DNA of 5,990 bases from Pseudomonadota bacterium (GTDB taxonomy: Bacteria > Pseudomonadota > Alphaproteobacteria > Acetobacterales > Acetobacteraceae): contig JAJYFW010000135.1 in assembly GCA_021785335.1 (NCBI GenBank), forward strand, positions 1-5,990, in the 5' to 3' direction. The stretch's first letter is position 1. Each line of letters starts with the position of its first letter. The notes under the pieces are model-generated. The model was given only the letters and a program-made list of their open reading frames with translations, had not been told where the DNA came from and searched no databases. This document shows positions 1 to 5,990 of this stretch, in pieces. The translations under genes were made by a program, and so were the position numbers.

Positions 1-1327
1 TGATCCCCGAATAGGCCTTGCCGACGGGCACCAGCGCCTCGCCGTCCCAGACGCCGAAAGTAAAGTCGCTGTAGAAGGATGAACGGCGGCCGTGGCCGCG
101 CTGAGCGTACATCACGACCGCGTCGATGCTGAGCGGCTCGCGCTTCCATTTCCACCACAGCCCGCGCGGGCGACCGGCGATATAGGGCGAGTCCGCGCGC
201 TTGAGCATCAGCCCCTCGCTGCCGGCCTCGCGGGCCCCGGCGCGCATTTCCCTCAACTGGTCGAGAGTGGTGAAGCCGATGATCGGCGAGAGGTCGGCAC
301 CACCGGGCGCCACGCGGGCGAACCAGGCCTCGAGGCGGGCACGGCGCGCGGCGAAAGGCAGTGCGCGAAGATCCTCGCCCTCCTCGAACAGCATGTCGTA
401 GAGGCGGACATGCGCGGGGAAGCGCTCCGTCATCGCCCGCGTCGGCGCCTTGCGGTTGAGGCGCTGCTGCAGGTCAGCGAAGGGCAGGACGGCGCCCTCG
501 CGCATGACGAGGAGTTCGCCGTCGAGCACCGCGCGATGGGCGAGGTTGGCCACGATGTCCGGGAAGCCGGCCGAAATATCCTCGCCGGCGCGTGAAAAGA
601 GGCGCGGCTCCGGCCCGCCCAGGAGCTGGACGCGGATGCCGTCCCATTTCCATTCCGCAACGTAAGCCGCGGCGTCGAACCCGGCGATATCGGATTCCCC
701 GAGCGGGTTGGCGAGCATCGGCGGGCGGAAGACGGGACGCCCAGCCTCATCGGGGCGGGGCCCCTTCCCTTCGAGCCAGGCGAAGAGCGGCTCGTAGGGC
801 GGTGCGAGGGCGTGCCAGATCTCCTCGATCTCGGCATCCGTCACGCGGCCCTGCGACATCCCGGCGAGTGCCAGCTTCGCCAGGCGGGCGGTGGCGCCGA
901 CGCGCAGGCCGCCGGTGATGAGTTTCAGCAGCGCAAGACGCACCGATGGCGTGCAGGCATCCAGCCAGCCCTCGACGAGCCCCGGGAGATCGGCCTTCGG
1001 CGTGTCGCGCAGCCTGGTCACGACCTCCGAGAGGCTCGGTGCGGCCCCGCCGCCCTCCGTCGGCCACATCAGCGCGACGGTCTCCGCGAGATCGCCGACA
1101 TAGTCGTAGGACATGGCGAAGAGCTCGGGATCGGTGCGGCGGACGGCGAGTTCGCGAATGAGCGCGGGCTTGGCGGCCGGGAAATCGAGCGCCCCGGCGA
1201 TGGCGGCGAGCGCCAGGCCGCGATCGGGGTCCGGAACGACTTCGAAATGGCGACGCAGGAGCGCGAGCTTGGCGTTGCGTCCAGGCGAAAAGAGCAGGCG
1301 TTCCAGCAGGTCGGCGAAGGCGATCAT
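1..1327 (-). CDS. ATP-dependent DNA ligase of the ligase-associated DNA damage response cluster (3' end outside window)
   Basis: This cytoplasmic enzyme seals nicks in duplex DNA using ATP, through a ligase-adenylate and then a DNA-adenylate intermediate. My reading of the minus strand gives 442 codons without a stop before the window ends. Residues about 1-200 form the helical N-terminal DNA-binding domain. The nucleotidyltransferase motifs follow: motif I KWDG at 227-230 (K227 is the adenylated lysine), a motif III-like DGELL from D269, motif IV EGLMLK at 371-376, and motif V WKWK with K393 and K395. The OB-fold starts after that and is cut. I expect roughly 90 more residues from the usual length of about 530 for this family (annotated elsewhere as cisplatin damage response ATP-dependent ligase, TIGR04120 type). 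The ATG at 1327-1325 overlaps the stop codon of the upstream exonuclease gene as ATGA, which suggests translational coupling. It is distinct from the essential NAD-dependent LigA and shows no LigD polymerase domain in the visible part. Confidence 0.95.
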   Translation of the reverse strand, partial: MIAFADLLERLLFSPGRNAKLALLRRHFEVVPDPDRGLALAAIAGALDFPAAKPALIRELAVRRTDPELFAMSYDYVGDLAETVALMWPTEGGGAAPSLSEVVTRLRDTPKADLPGLVEGWLDACTPSVRLALLKLITGGLRVGATARLAKLALAGMSQGRVTDAEIEEIWHALAPPYEPLFAWLEGKGPRPDEAGRPVFRPPMLANPLGESDIAGFDAAAYVAEWKWDGIRVQLLGGPEPRLFSRAGEDISAGFPDIVANLAHRAVLDGELLVMREGAVLPFADLQQRLNRKAPTRAMTERFPAHVRLYDMLFEEGEDLRALPFAARRARLEAWFARVAPGGADLSPIIGFTTLDQLREMRAGAREAGSEGLMLKRADSPYIAGRPRGLWWKWKREPLSIDAVVMYAQRGHGRRSSFYSDFTFGVWDGEALVPVGKAYSGI

Positions 1328-2319
1328 TCTTCCTCTTCGCGGCCGATGAGGCGCAGCGCGCGGCCCCTGATGCCGCGCTGACCCAGCGCGTGGATCAGCG
1401 CGTCCTCACGCCCGTGCGTCACCCAGATTTCCGGGGCCGCGACGTCGTCGGCTGTGGACAGAAGCTCCGGCCAGTCGGCGTGGTCGGAGATAACGAGCGG
1501 CAGCTCGACGCCACCCTGCTTCGCGCGCTGACGCACGCGCATCCAGCCGCTGGCGGCGCAGATCACGGGATCGCCGAGGCGCCGTGCCCAGCGGTCGGCG
1601 ATGGCGGAGGGAGGTGCGAGGACGATCTCGCCGGCAAGGCCGCTTCCGGCGCCGGCAAGGCGAAGTTCGCCAAGTTCGACGCCGAGTTCCACGTAGAGGT
1701 CGCAGAGGGTCTGCAACGCGCCGTGCAGGTAGATCGGCCGGTCCCAGCCTGCCTGGCGCATCAGCGCGATGAGGCGCTGCGCCTTGCCCAGCGCGTAGCA
1801 GCCGACCACATGGGCCCGCTCCGGAAACAGGGCGACGGAGGCGAGCAGGCGCGCGATCTCTGCTGCCGCCGGCGGGTGGCGGAAGACGGGCAGCGCGAAG
1901 GTCGCCTCCGTGATGAAGACGTCGCACGGGACGGGGATGAAGCCCGCGCAGGTCGGGTCGGCGCCGCGCTTGTAGTCGCCGGAGACGACGGCGCGGGAGC
2001 CCGCGTGCTCCAGCACGATCTGCGCCGAGCCGAGCACGTGGCCGGCCGGTTGCAGGGTGATCGCCACGCCGTTGACCATCAGCGTCTCGCCATAGCGGAT
2101 GGCACGCTCGCTGGAGGGCGCAGCGTTGCGGGCATGCATGACGGCAAGTGTCTCCGCCGTGGCCAGCACCGCGCCGTGGCCGGGTCGGGCATGGTCGCTG
2201 TGGCCATGCGTAACCACCGCCTTCGCGACCGCGCCGTGCGGGTCGAGATAGAAGCCGCCAGGCTCGCAATAAAGCCCCGCCGGGCGGGTGGTAAGCCAGG
2301 TGGACGGATGCGCCATCAT
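1324..2319 (-). CDS. Ligase-associated DNA damage response exonuclease (metallo-beta-lactamase fold)
   Basis: This is a predicted metal-dependent DNA nuclease of the SNM1/beta-CASP-like branch of the metallo-beta-lactamase fold (TIGR04122 type), thought to trim DNA ends before ligation. It has 331 residues, the normal family length. The metal-binding signature HGHSDH lies at 38-43. Further likely ligands are H94 (in GHVLGS), D115 (in SGDYK), H280 (in SDHADW) and H302 (in VTHGRED). The family-typical TEATF stretch is at 137-141. No signal peptide or membrane segment is visible, so it should be cytoplasmic. Two adjacent ATG codons (2319-2317 and 2316-2314) could start it. I use the first; the second gives 330 residues. 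Neither has a clear Shine-Dalgarno sequence. The frame stays open far upstream, but that part is antisense to the helicase gene and has no family similarity, so a start near 2319 is correct. The gene ends in four Glu codons and a TGA that overlaps the ligase start. Confidence 0.93.
   Translation of the reverse strand: MMAHPSTWLTTRPAGLYCEPGGFYLDPHGAVAKAVVTHGHSDHARPGHGAVLATAETLAVMHARNAAPSSERAIRYGETLMVNGVAITLQPAGHVLGSAQIVLEHAGSRAVVSGDYKRGADPTCAGFIPVPCDVFITEATFALPVFRHPPAAAEIARLLASVALFPERAHVVGCYALGKAQRLIALMRQAGWDRPIYLHGALQTLCDLYVELGVELGELRLAGAGSGLAGEIVLAPPSAIADRWARRLGDPVICAASGWMRVRQRAKQGGVELPLVISDHADWPELLSTADDVAAPEIWVTHGREDALIHALGQRGIRGRALRLIGREEEE
1331..1336 (-). promoter_or_regulatory. Ribosome binding site of the ligase gene, inside the exonuclease tail
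   Basis: On the minus strand the sequence AGAGGA lies three bases upstream of the ligase ATG. It is made by the codons for the final glutamates of the exonuclease. With the ATGA stop/start overlap at 1324-1327, this favours re-initiation by ribosomes finishing the exonuclease. The spacing is somewhat short for a canonical site. Confidence 0.6.
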
Positions 2320-2361
2320 CGGAATTTGGCGTCGGCCATGCCGCAACGCCAGAGTGGGGAC
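2320..2361. promoter_or_regulatory. Short divergent intergenic region between exonuclease and helicase genes
   Basis: Only 42 bases separate the exonuclease start (2319, minus) from the preferred helicase start (2362, plus). If the helicase instead starts at 2338, 18 bases remain. The segment has a small A+T-richer patch (GGAATTTGG, 2321-2329). It also has an imperfect inverted repeat with 6-base arms, TGGCGT (2327-2332) and ACGCCA (2346-2351), around a 13-base spacer. I find no convincing -35/-10 pair on either strand and no LexA-type box (GTTC-N7-GTTC or CTGT-N8-ACAG). The promoters may therefore extend into the opposing coding sequences. That the region controls both units follows from the layout and has not been shown. 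Confidence 0.4.
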
Positions 2362-4725
2362 ATGTTGCCGGAACCTTTCGCGCGCTGGTTCGCCGCCCGG
2401 GGCTGGACGCTGCGGGCGCACCAGCGCGCGGTGCTGGAAAGCACGGGCGACGTGCTGCTGCTTGCACCGACCGGGGCCGGCAAGACGCTGGCTGGGTTTC
2501 TTGCGAGCCTCGTGGCACTCGCGGCGGACCCGCGGCCGCGGCTGCACACGCTCTACGTCTCGCCGCTGAAGGCGCTGGCGGCCGATATCGCCCGCAACCT
2601 GATGCGGCCGATCGAGGAGATGGCGCTCCCGATCACGGTGGAAACGCGCACCGGTGACACGACGCAGGAACGCCGCCGCCGCCAGCGCGAGGCGCCGCCG
2701 CATTGCCTGCTGACCACGCCGGAAAGCCTCGCTTTGCTGGTCTCGCTGCCGGAATGGACGGAGACGCTCGCGCGGGTCGAGACGGTGGTGATCGACGAGG
2801 TGCACGCCCTCGCGGGCACCAAGCGCGGCGACCAGCTGGCGCTGGCGCTGACCCGGGTGGGTGGGCGGCGCATCGGGCTTTCCGCCACCGTCGCGCACCG
2901 GCCGCCGATCGCGCGCTATGTCGGGCCGGAGGCGCGGATCGTCGAGGCGCCGCCAGGCGCGCCGCCGCACGTCACCATGATGCTGCCCGCGGGGCGCCTG
3001 CCGTGGTCCGGGCACATGGGGCTCGCGGCAGCGCCGGTGATCATGGAGCGCATCCGCGCGGCCAGGCTCACCATCGTCTTCGTCAACACGCGCGCGCAGG
3101 CGGAACTGCTGTTCCACGCGCTGTGGCGGATCAACGAGGAGACGCTGCCGATCGCGATCCACCACGGCAGCCTGGAACGCGAGGCGCGCGAGCGCGTGGA
3201 GGCGGCGATGGCAGCCGGCACGCTGCGCGCTGTCGTCGCGACCTCCTCGCTCGACCTCGGGATCGACTGGGGCGACGTGGACCAGGTGCTGCAGGTGGGC
3301 GCGCCGAAGGGCGTCTCGCGGCTGCTGCAGCGCGTCGGCCGCTCCAACCACCGCATGGACGAGCCGAGCCGCGCGGTGCTGGTGCCGGCGAACCGGTTCG
3401 AGGTGCTGGAATGCGAGGCGGCGATCGCGGGTGTCGCGGCCGGCGAGCTCGATGGTGATCCGCCGCGGCCCGGCGGGCTCGACGTGCTGGCGCAGCATGT
3501 CCTGGGTTGTGCCTGCGCCGCGCCCTTCATGCCCGATGACCTTTTCGCCGAGGTGACGGCGGCCGCACCCTACGCGGCGCTCCCGCGCGAGGATTTCGAC
3601 GCGGTGCTCGGCTTCGTCGAGGACGGCGGCTACGCGCTGCGCGCCTATGAGCGCTACCGAAAACTGTTCCGCGACGCGGAGGGGCGGATGCACATACGCA
3701 CCGAGCGCATCGCGCGTCAGCACCGGATGAACATCGGTACCATCGTCGAGGCGCCGATGCTCAAGGTGCGCCTTCACGGGCGCGGCGCGCCGCTCGGCGA
3801 GATCGAGGAATATTTCGCGACCACGCTGGTGCCGGGCGACACGTTCATGTTCGCGGGACGGCTGCTGCGGTTCCTGCACATCCGTGAGACGACGGTGGAG
3901 GTGGCCGAGGGCGGCGCCGGAGAACCGCGCGTGCCGACCTACGAGGGCGGGCGAATGCCGATGACGACCAACCTCGCCGACCGGGTCCGGGGGATGCTGC
4001 ACAACCCCGCGACCTGGCATGCCTTCCCCGAGCCGGTGCGCGAATGGCTCGCGGCGCAGAAGCGCCACTCCTCCCTGCCTGGCCCCGACGACCTGCTGGT
4101 GGAGACATTCCCGCGCGGCGGGCGGCACTACATGGTGGCGTATTGCTTCGAGGGGCGGCAGGCGCACCAGACACTCGGCATGATCATCACGCGGCGGATG
4201 GAGCGGGCGGGGTTCCAGCCGCTCGGCTTCGTCGCAACCGACTACGTGCTTGCGACCTGGTCGGTGCGCCAGCCCATCTCCGTCGCGAAACTGTTCGAGA
4301 AGGATCTGCTCGGCGACGACCTCGAGGCATGGATGGCCGAGAGCTCCATGCTGCGCCGCACGTTCCGCAATGTCGCGGTGATCGCGGGACTGATCGAGCG
4401 CCACCATCCGGGGGCGGAGAAGAACCGGCGGCAGGTCACCGTCTCCAGCGACCTCGTCTACGACGTGCTGCGCAAGCACCAGCCGGACCATGTGCTGCTG
4501 CGCGCGACCTGGGCGGACGCGGCGGCCGGCCTCACGGATATCGGGCGGATCGCGGGGATGCTGGCACGGGTGGGCCGGCGGGTGCGGCACCGGGCGTTGT
4601 CACGGGTTTCGCCGCTCGCCATCCCCGTGCTGCTCGAGGTCGGGCGCGAGCAGGTGATGAGCGGGGAGGACGAGGAGGCGCTGCTGGCGGAGGCGGAGGC
4701 GCTCGCCGCGGAGGCGGGGCTTTGA
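2362..4725 (+). CDS. Ligase-associated DNA damage response DEXH-box helicase (Lhr-Core type)
   Basis: This is a superfamily 2 ATP-dependent DNA helicase/translocase of the Lhr-Core family (TIGR04121 type). Known Lhr enzymes track 3'-to-5' on single-stranded DNA. From ATG 2362 it has 787 residues, close to the family norm. Motifs in order: an upstream Q-motif-like HQ at 20-21; Walker A APTGAGKT at 35-42 (K41); Walker B DEVH at 145-148; motif III SAT at 174-176; motif V TSSLDLGIDWG at 294-304; motif VI QRVGR at 323-327 with arginine fingers. The winged-helix part starts near residue 370, and the Lhr-specific C-terminal core fills the rest. The C-terminus is an acidic, Ala/Glu-rich helix (EDEEALLAEAEALAAEAGL). 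An ATG at 2338 would add eight residues (MPQRQSGD). I prefer 2362 because family proteins usually begin with an equivalent of LPEPFARWFAARGW and a purine-rich AGAG lies about seven bases upstream. It is transcribed divergently from its exonuclease and ligase partners. It is shorter than the E. coli-type long Lhr, lacking the large C-terminal extension. Confidence 0.95.
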   Translation: MLPEPFARWFAARGWTLRAHQRAVLESTGDVLLLAPTGAGKTLAGFLASLVALAADPRPRLHTLYVSPLKALAADIARNLMRPIEEMALPITVETRTGDTTQERRRRQREAPPHCLLTTPESLALLVSLPEWTETLARVETVVIDEVHALAGTKRGDQLALALTRVGGRRIGLSATVAHRPPIARYVGPEARIVEAPPGAPPHVTMMLPAGRLPWSGHMGLAAAPVIMERIRAARLTIVFVNTRAQAELLFHALWRINEETLPIAIHHGSLEREARERVEAAMAAGTLRAVVATSSLDLGIDWGDVDQVLQVGAPKGVSRLLQRVGRSNHRMDEPSRAVLVPANRFEVLECEAAIAGVAAGELDGDPPRPGGLDVLAQHVLGCACAAPFMPDDLFAEVTAAAPYAALPREDFDAVLGFVEDGGYALRAYERYRKLFRDAEGRMHIRTERIARQHRMNIGTIVEAPMLKVRLHGRGAPLGEIEEYFATTLVPGDTFMFAGRLLRFLHIRETTVEVAEGGAGEPRVPTYEGGRMPMTTNLADRVRGMLHNPATWHAFPEPVREWLAAQKRHSSLPGPDDLLVETFPRGGRHYMVAYCFEGRQAHQTLGMIITRRMERAGFQPLGFVATDYVLATWSVRQPISVAKLFEKDLLGDDLEAWMAESSMLRRTFRNVAVIAGLIERHHPGAEKNRRQVTVSSDLVYDVLRKHQPDHVLLRATWADAAAGLTDIGRIAGMLARVGRRVRHRALSRVSPLAIPVLLEVGREQVMSGEDEEALLAEAEALAAEAGL

Positions 4726-4831
4726 CCTTGGCCTGAGGCGCGGATTGTGACAGCGTGACATGTCATCGGGTGGTAACAGACAGGGCCTCGGCCTGCCGCT
4801 AGAACCGCGCCGCTCAAACAGGGAGACATGC
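4726..4831 (+). promoter_or_regulatory. Leader/promoter region of the ABC-transporter operon, with palindrome TGACATGTCA
   Basis: This 106-base gap holds no gene. It contains a perfect 10-base palindrome, TGACATGTCA (4756-4765). Just before it is another copy of GTGACA (4747-4752), repeated at 4755-4760 with an 8-base period. Such clustered half-sites resemble a regulator operator, for example of a GntR- or LacI-like protein, but the regulator is unknown. TTGTGA (4745-4750) could act as a -35 element; no good -10 hexamer is seen at 16-18 bases from it. There is no hairpin followed by a T tract, so I cannot identify a terminator for the helicase gene. Confidence 0.4.
4821..4826 (+). promoter_or_regulatory. 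Ribosome binding site fixing the substrate-binding-protein start
   Basis: GGGAGA lies five bases before the ATG at 4832. Two overlapping ATGs occur in ATGCATG (4828 and 4832). The first is only one base from the purine stretch and opens a frame without family similarity, whereas the second begins the signal peptide. This settles the start at 4832, against a further in-frame ATG at 4760 that would place 24 polar residues before the signal peptide. Confidence 0.7.
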
Positions 4832-5914
4832 ATGACCCGGATTACCCGCCGCGCCGCGCTCGCCGCCGGCACCGCCTCGCTCGCGCTGCCCGCCATCGCC
4901 AGCGCGCAGACCGCCGCCCTGCTCGCGGCCGCCAAGAAGGACGGCAAGCTCAACGTCATCGCGCTGCCGCCGGACTGGGCCAATTACGGCGAGATCATCA
5001 GCACCTTCGAGAAGAAGTACGGCATCCACGTCAACAGCGCGGCGCCGGACGACAGCTCGGCGCAGGAGCTGCAGGCGATCCGCTCGCTGAAGGGCCAGAC
5101 GCGCGGCCCGGACACCGTGGACGTGGGCCCGGCCTTCGCGCTCACCGGCGTCAAGGAAGGCTTGTGGCAGCCCTACAAGGTGGCGACCTGGGCCACCATC
5201 CCGGCGAACATGAAGGACGCGGGCGGCCTGTGGTACGGGGATTATTTCGGCATCATCACGCTGGGCGTGAACCGCTCGGTGGTGAAGAACCCGCCCAAGA
5301 CGTGGGCCGACCTGCTGAAGCCGGAATACAAGGGCATGGTCGCCCTGAACGGCTCGCCGCTCGGCGCCGCGGCGGCGTTCTCCGCGGTCTATGCCGCGGC
5401 GCTGGGCAATGGCGGCTCGCTCGACAACATCGCGCCCGGCATCGACTATTTCGGCAAGCTGGCGAAGGCGGGGAACTTCAACCCGGCCTCCGCGACGCCG
5501 GCCTCGCTGCAGTCCGGCACGACGCCGATCGTGCTGAACTGGGACTATCTCAACCTCGCGCAGGCGAAGAAGTCCGAAGGCAAGGTGCAGATCGACACCG
5601 TCGTGCCGGCGGGCTCGCAGCCGCTTGGCGCGTACTACTGCCAGGCAATCAGCAAATACGCGCCGAACCTCGCCTCGGCGAAGCTGTGGATGGAATTCCT
5701 CTATTCCGATGAGGGCCAGCTTCTGTTCCTCAAGGGCTTCGCGCATCCGGCGCGTTTCGCCGATCTCGCCAAGCGCAACGCGATCCCGCCGGCACTCGCC
5801 AAGACCCTGCCGCCGTCCGCGCCCTATGCCTCGGCCGCCTTCCCGACCGCCGCGCAGCAGGACAAGGCGAAGAACGTGATCTCCGCCGAGTGGTCCAAGA
5901 TCGTCAAGGCCTGA
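4832..5914 (+). CDS. ABC transporter periplasmic substrate-binding protein with Tat-like signal peptide
   Basis: This is a 360-residue extracellular solute-binding protein that captures a ligand in the periplasm and delivers it to a membrane permease. The N-terminus has a twin-arginine type signal: TRRAALAAG at 5-13, a hydrophobic run to about residue 19, and a likely signal-peptidase site after ASA (A25|Q26). The mature part opens with the first beta strand KLNVIALP near residue 40. It follows the two-lobe plan of the type II binding proteins (SBP_bac_1/6/8 families, including PotD-like polyamine and FbpA/AfuA-like iron binders). The motif WMEFLYSDEGQLLFLKGF near residues 287-304 is the typical C-lobe helix of these families. 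Length is normal and no frameshift is seen. The permease gene begins five bases downstream, so the two are cotranscribed. The ligand cannot be assigned: polyamine, ferric iron, thiamine-like and phosphonate-like substrates all remain possible. It has no evident functional link to the repair genes upstream. Confidence 0.9.
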   Translation: MTRITRRAALAAGTASLALPAIASAQTAALLAAAKKDGKLNVIALPPDWANYGEIISTFEKKYGIHVNSAAPDDSSAQELQAIRSLKGQTRGPDTVDVGPAFALTGVKEGLWQPYKVATWATIPANMKDAGGLWYGDYFGIITLGVNRSVVKNPPKTWADLLKPEYKGMVALNGSPLGAAAAFSAVYAAALGNGGSLDNIAPGIDYFGKLAKAGNFNPASATPASLQSGTTPIVLNWDYLNLAQAKKSEGKVQIDTVVPAGSQPLGAYYCQAISKYAPNLASAKLWMEFLYSDEGQLLFLKGFAHPARFADLAKRNAIPPALAKTLPPSAPYASAAFPTAAQQDKAKNVISAEWSKIVKA

Positions 5915-5919
5915 CCTTG

Positions 5920-5990
5920 ATGCATTGGCGGGAACGGGCCGCGGATATCCTCTTCCTCGGCCCGTTCCTGCTTTTCGCCACCGCCTTTCT
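5920..5990 (+). CDS. ABC transporter inner-membrane permease, N-terminus only
   Basis: An ATG five bases after the binding-protein stop opens a frame that runs to the window end (23 complete codons). It reads MHWRERAAD and then a strongly hydrophobic stretch, ILFLGPFLLFATAF. A short, charged cytoplasmic start leading straight into a first transmembrane helix is how PotB-like/binding-protein-dependent permeases begin. Its place directly after a solute-binding protein supports the call. The permease-specific EAA loop lies outside the window, so the family is inferred from context. The Shine-Dalgarno is weak (AAGG at 5906-5909, ten bases from the ATG), so translation may be coupled to the upstream gene. 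Confidence 0.75.
   Translation, partial: MHWRERAADILFLGPFLLFATAF

Noticed and set aside
92..595. Plus-strand open frame opposite the ligase
   Set aside because: It is antisense to the ligase catalytic region (motifs I, III, IV and V), with no domain and no ribosome binding site I can support.
1390..2361. Long plus-strand extension in frame with the helicase, running antisense to the exonuclease
   Set aside because: It has no helicase-family similarity and covers a well-supported minus-strand gene. It is the absence of stop codons expected at this base composition, not an N-terminal fusion domain.
2371..2391. GAAC and GTTC half-sites near the helicase start, considered as a LexA box
   Set aside because: They are inverted with a 13-base spacer. 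The alphaproteobacterial LexA site is a direct repeat, GTTC-N7-GTTC, and this pair lies inside the helicase coding sequence.
1324..4590. Minus-strand frame open for over 1000 codons, covering the exonuclease and the antisense of the helicase gene
   Set aside because: Only the last 331 codons match a protein family. The upstream part is Arg/His/Pro-rich, typical of antisense reading of GC-rich genes, and lies opposite a helicase with all its motifs.
4780..4797. GGGCC/GGCC inverted stretch considered as a terminator after the helicase
   Set aside because: The stem is short and bulged, it has a two-base loop, and no T tract follows. It also lies close to the next gene's start.
4814..5746. Long minus-strand open frame opposite the substrate-binding protein
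   Set aside because: Composition is Arg/Gly/Val/Leu-rich with no recognisable domain, and the sense strand carries a full binding protein with signal peptide and ribosome binding site.

Overview
This is a GC-rich window (roughly two-thirds G+C by eye) with the gene content and protein style of an alphaproteobacterium. I infer something like Hyphomicrobiales or Rhodospirillales/Acetobacteraceae; the sequence alone does not settle the genus. It holds five protein genes, two of them cut by the window ends. I see no RNA gene, insertion sequence, CRISPR array or phage gene.

Left part (1-4725): a DNA-repair module of the 'ligase-associated DNA damage response' type. On the minus strand, a metallo-beta-lactamase-fold exonuclease (2319-1324) is followed, with a 4-base ATGA overlap, by an ATP-dependent DNA ligase (1327 to beyond base 1). 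The ligase's last part lies outside the window. Divergently, on the plus strand, lies a full-length Lhr-Core-type DEXH-box helicase (2362-4725). The two 5' ends are only about 42 bases apart, so both transcription units must start in or near the same small region. The proteins are expected to act together: the helicase opens or translocates on DNA, the nuclease trims ends, and the ligase reseals. The fourth usual member of this cluster, the metallophosphoesterase-family endonuclease PdeM, is not next to the helicase here.

Right part (4726-5990): an unrelated ABC-importer operon. A gap of 106 bases with a perfect 10-base palindrome and a good ribosome binding site precedes a periplasmic substrate-binding protein with a Tat-like signal peptide (4832-5914). 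Five bases later begins an inner-membrane permease (5920 onward), cut by the window end. The fold type suggests the polyamine / Fe(III) / small-anion binding families, but the ligand cannot be read from the sequence.

The repair module belongs to a known family cluster, so it is not a new system. The points worth a second look are its divergent layout with a very short shared promoter region, the absence of PdeM at its usual place, and the possible operator in front of the transporter operon.
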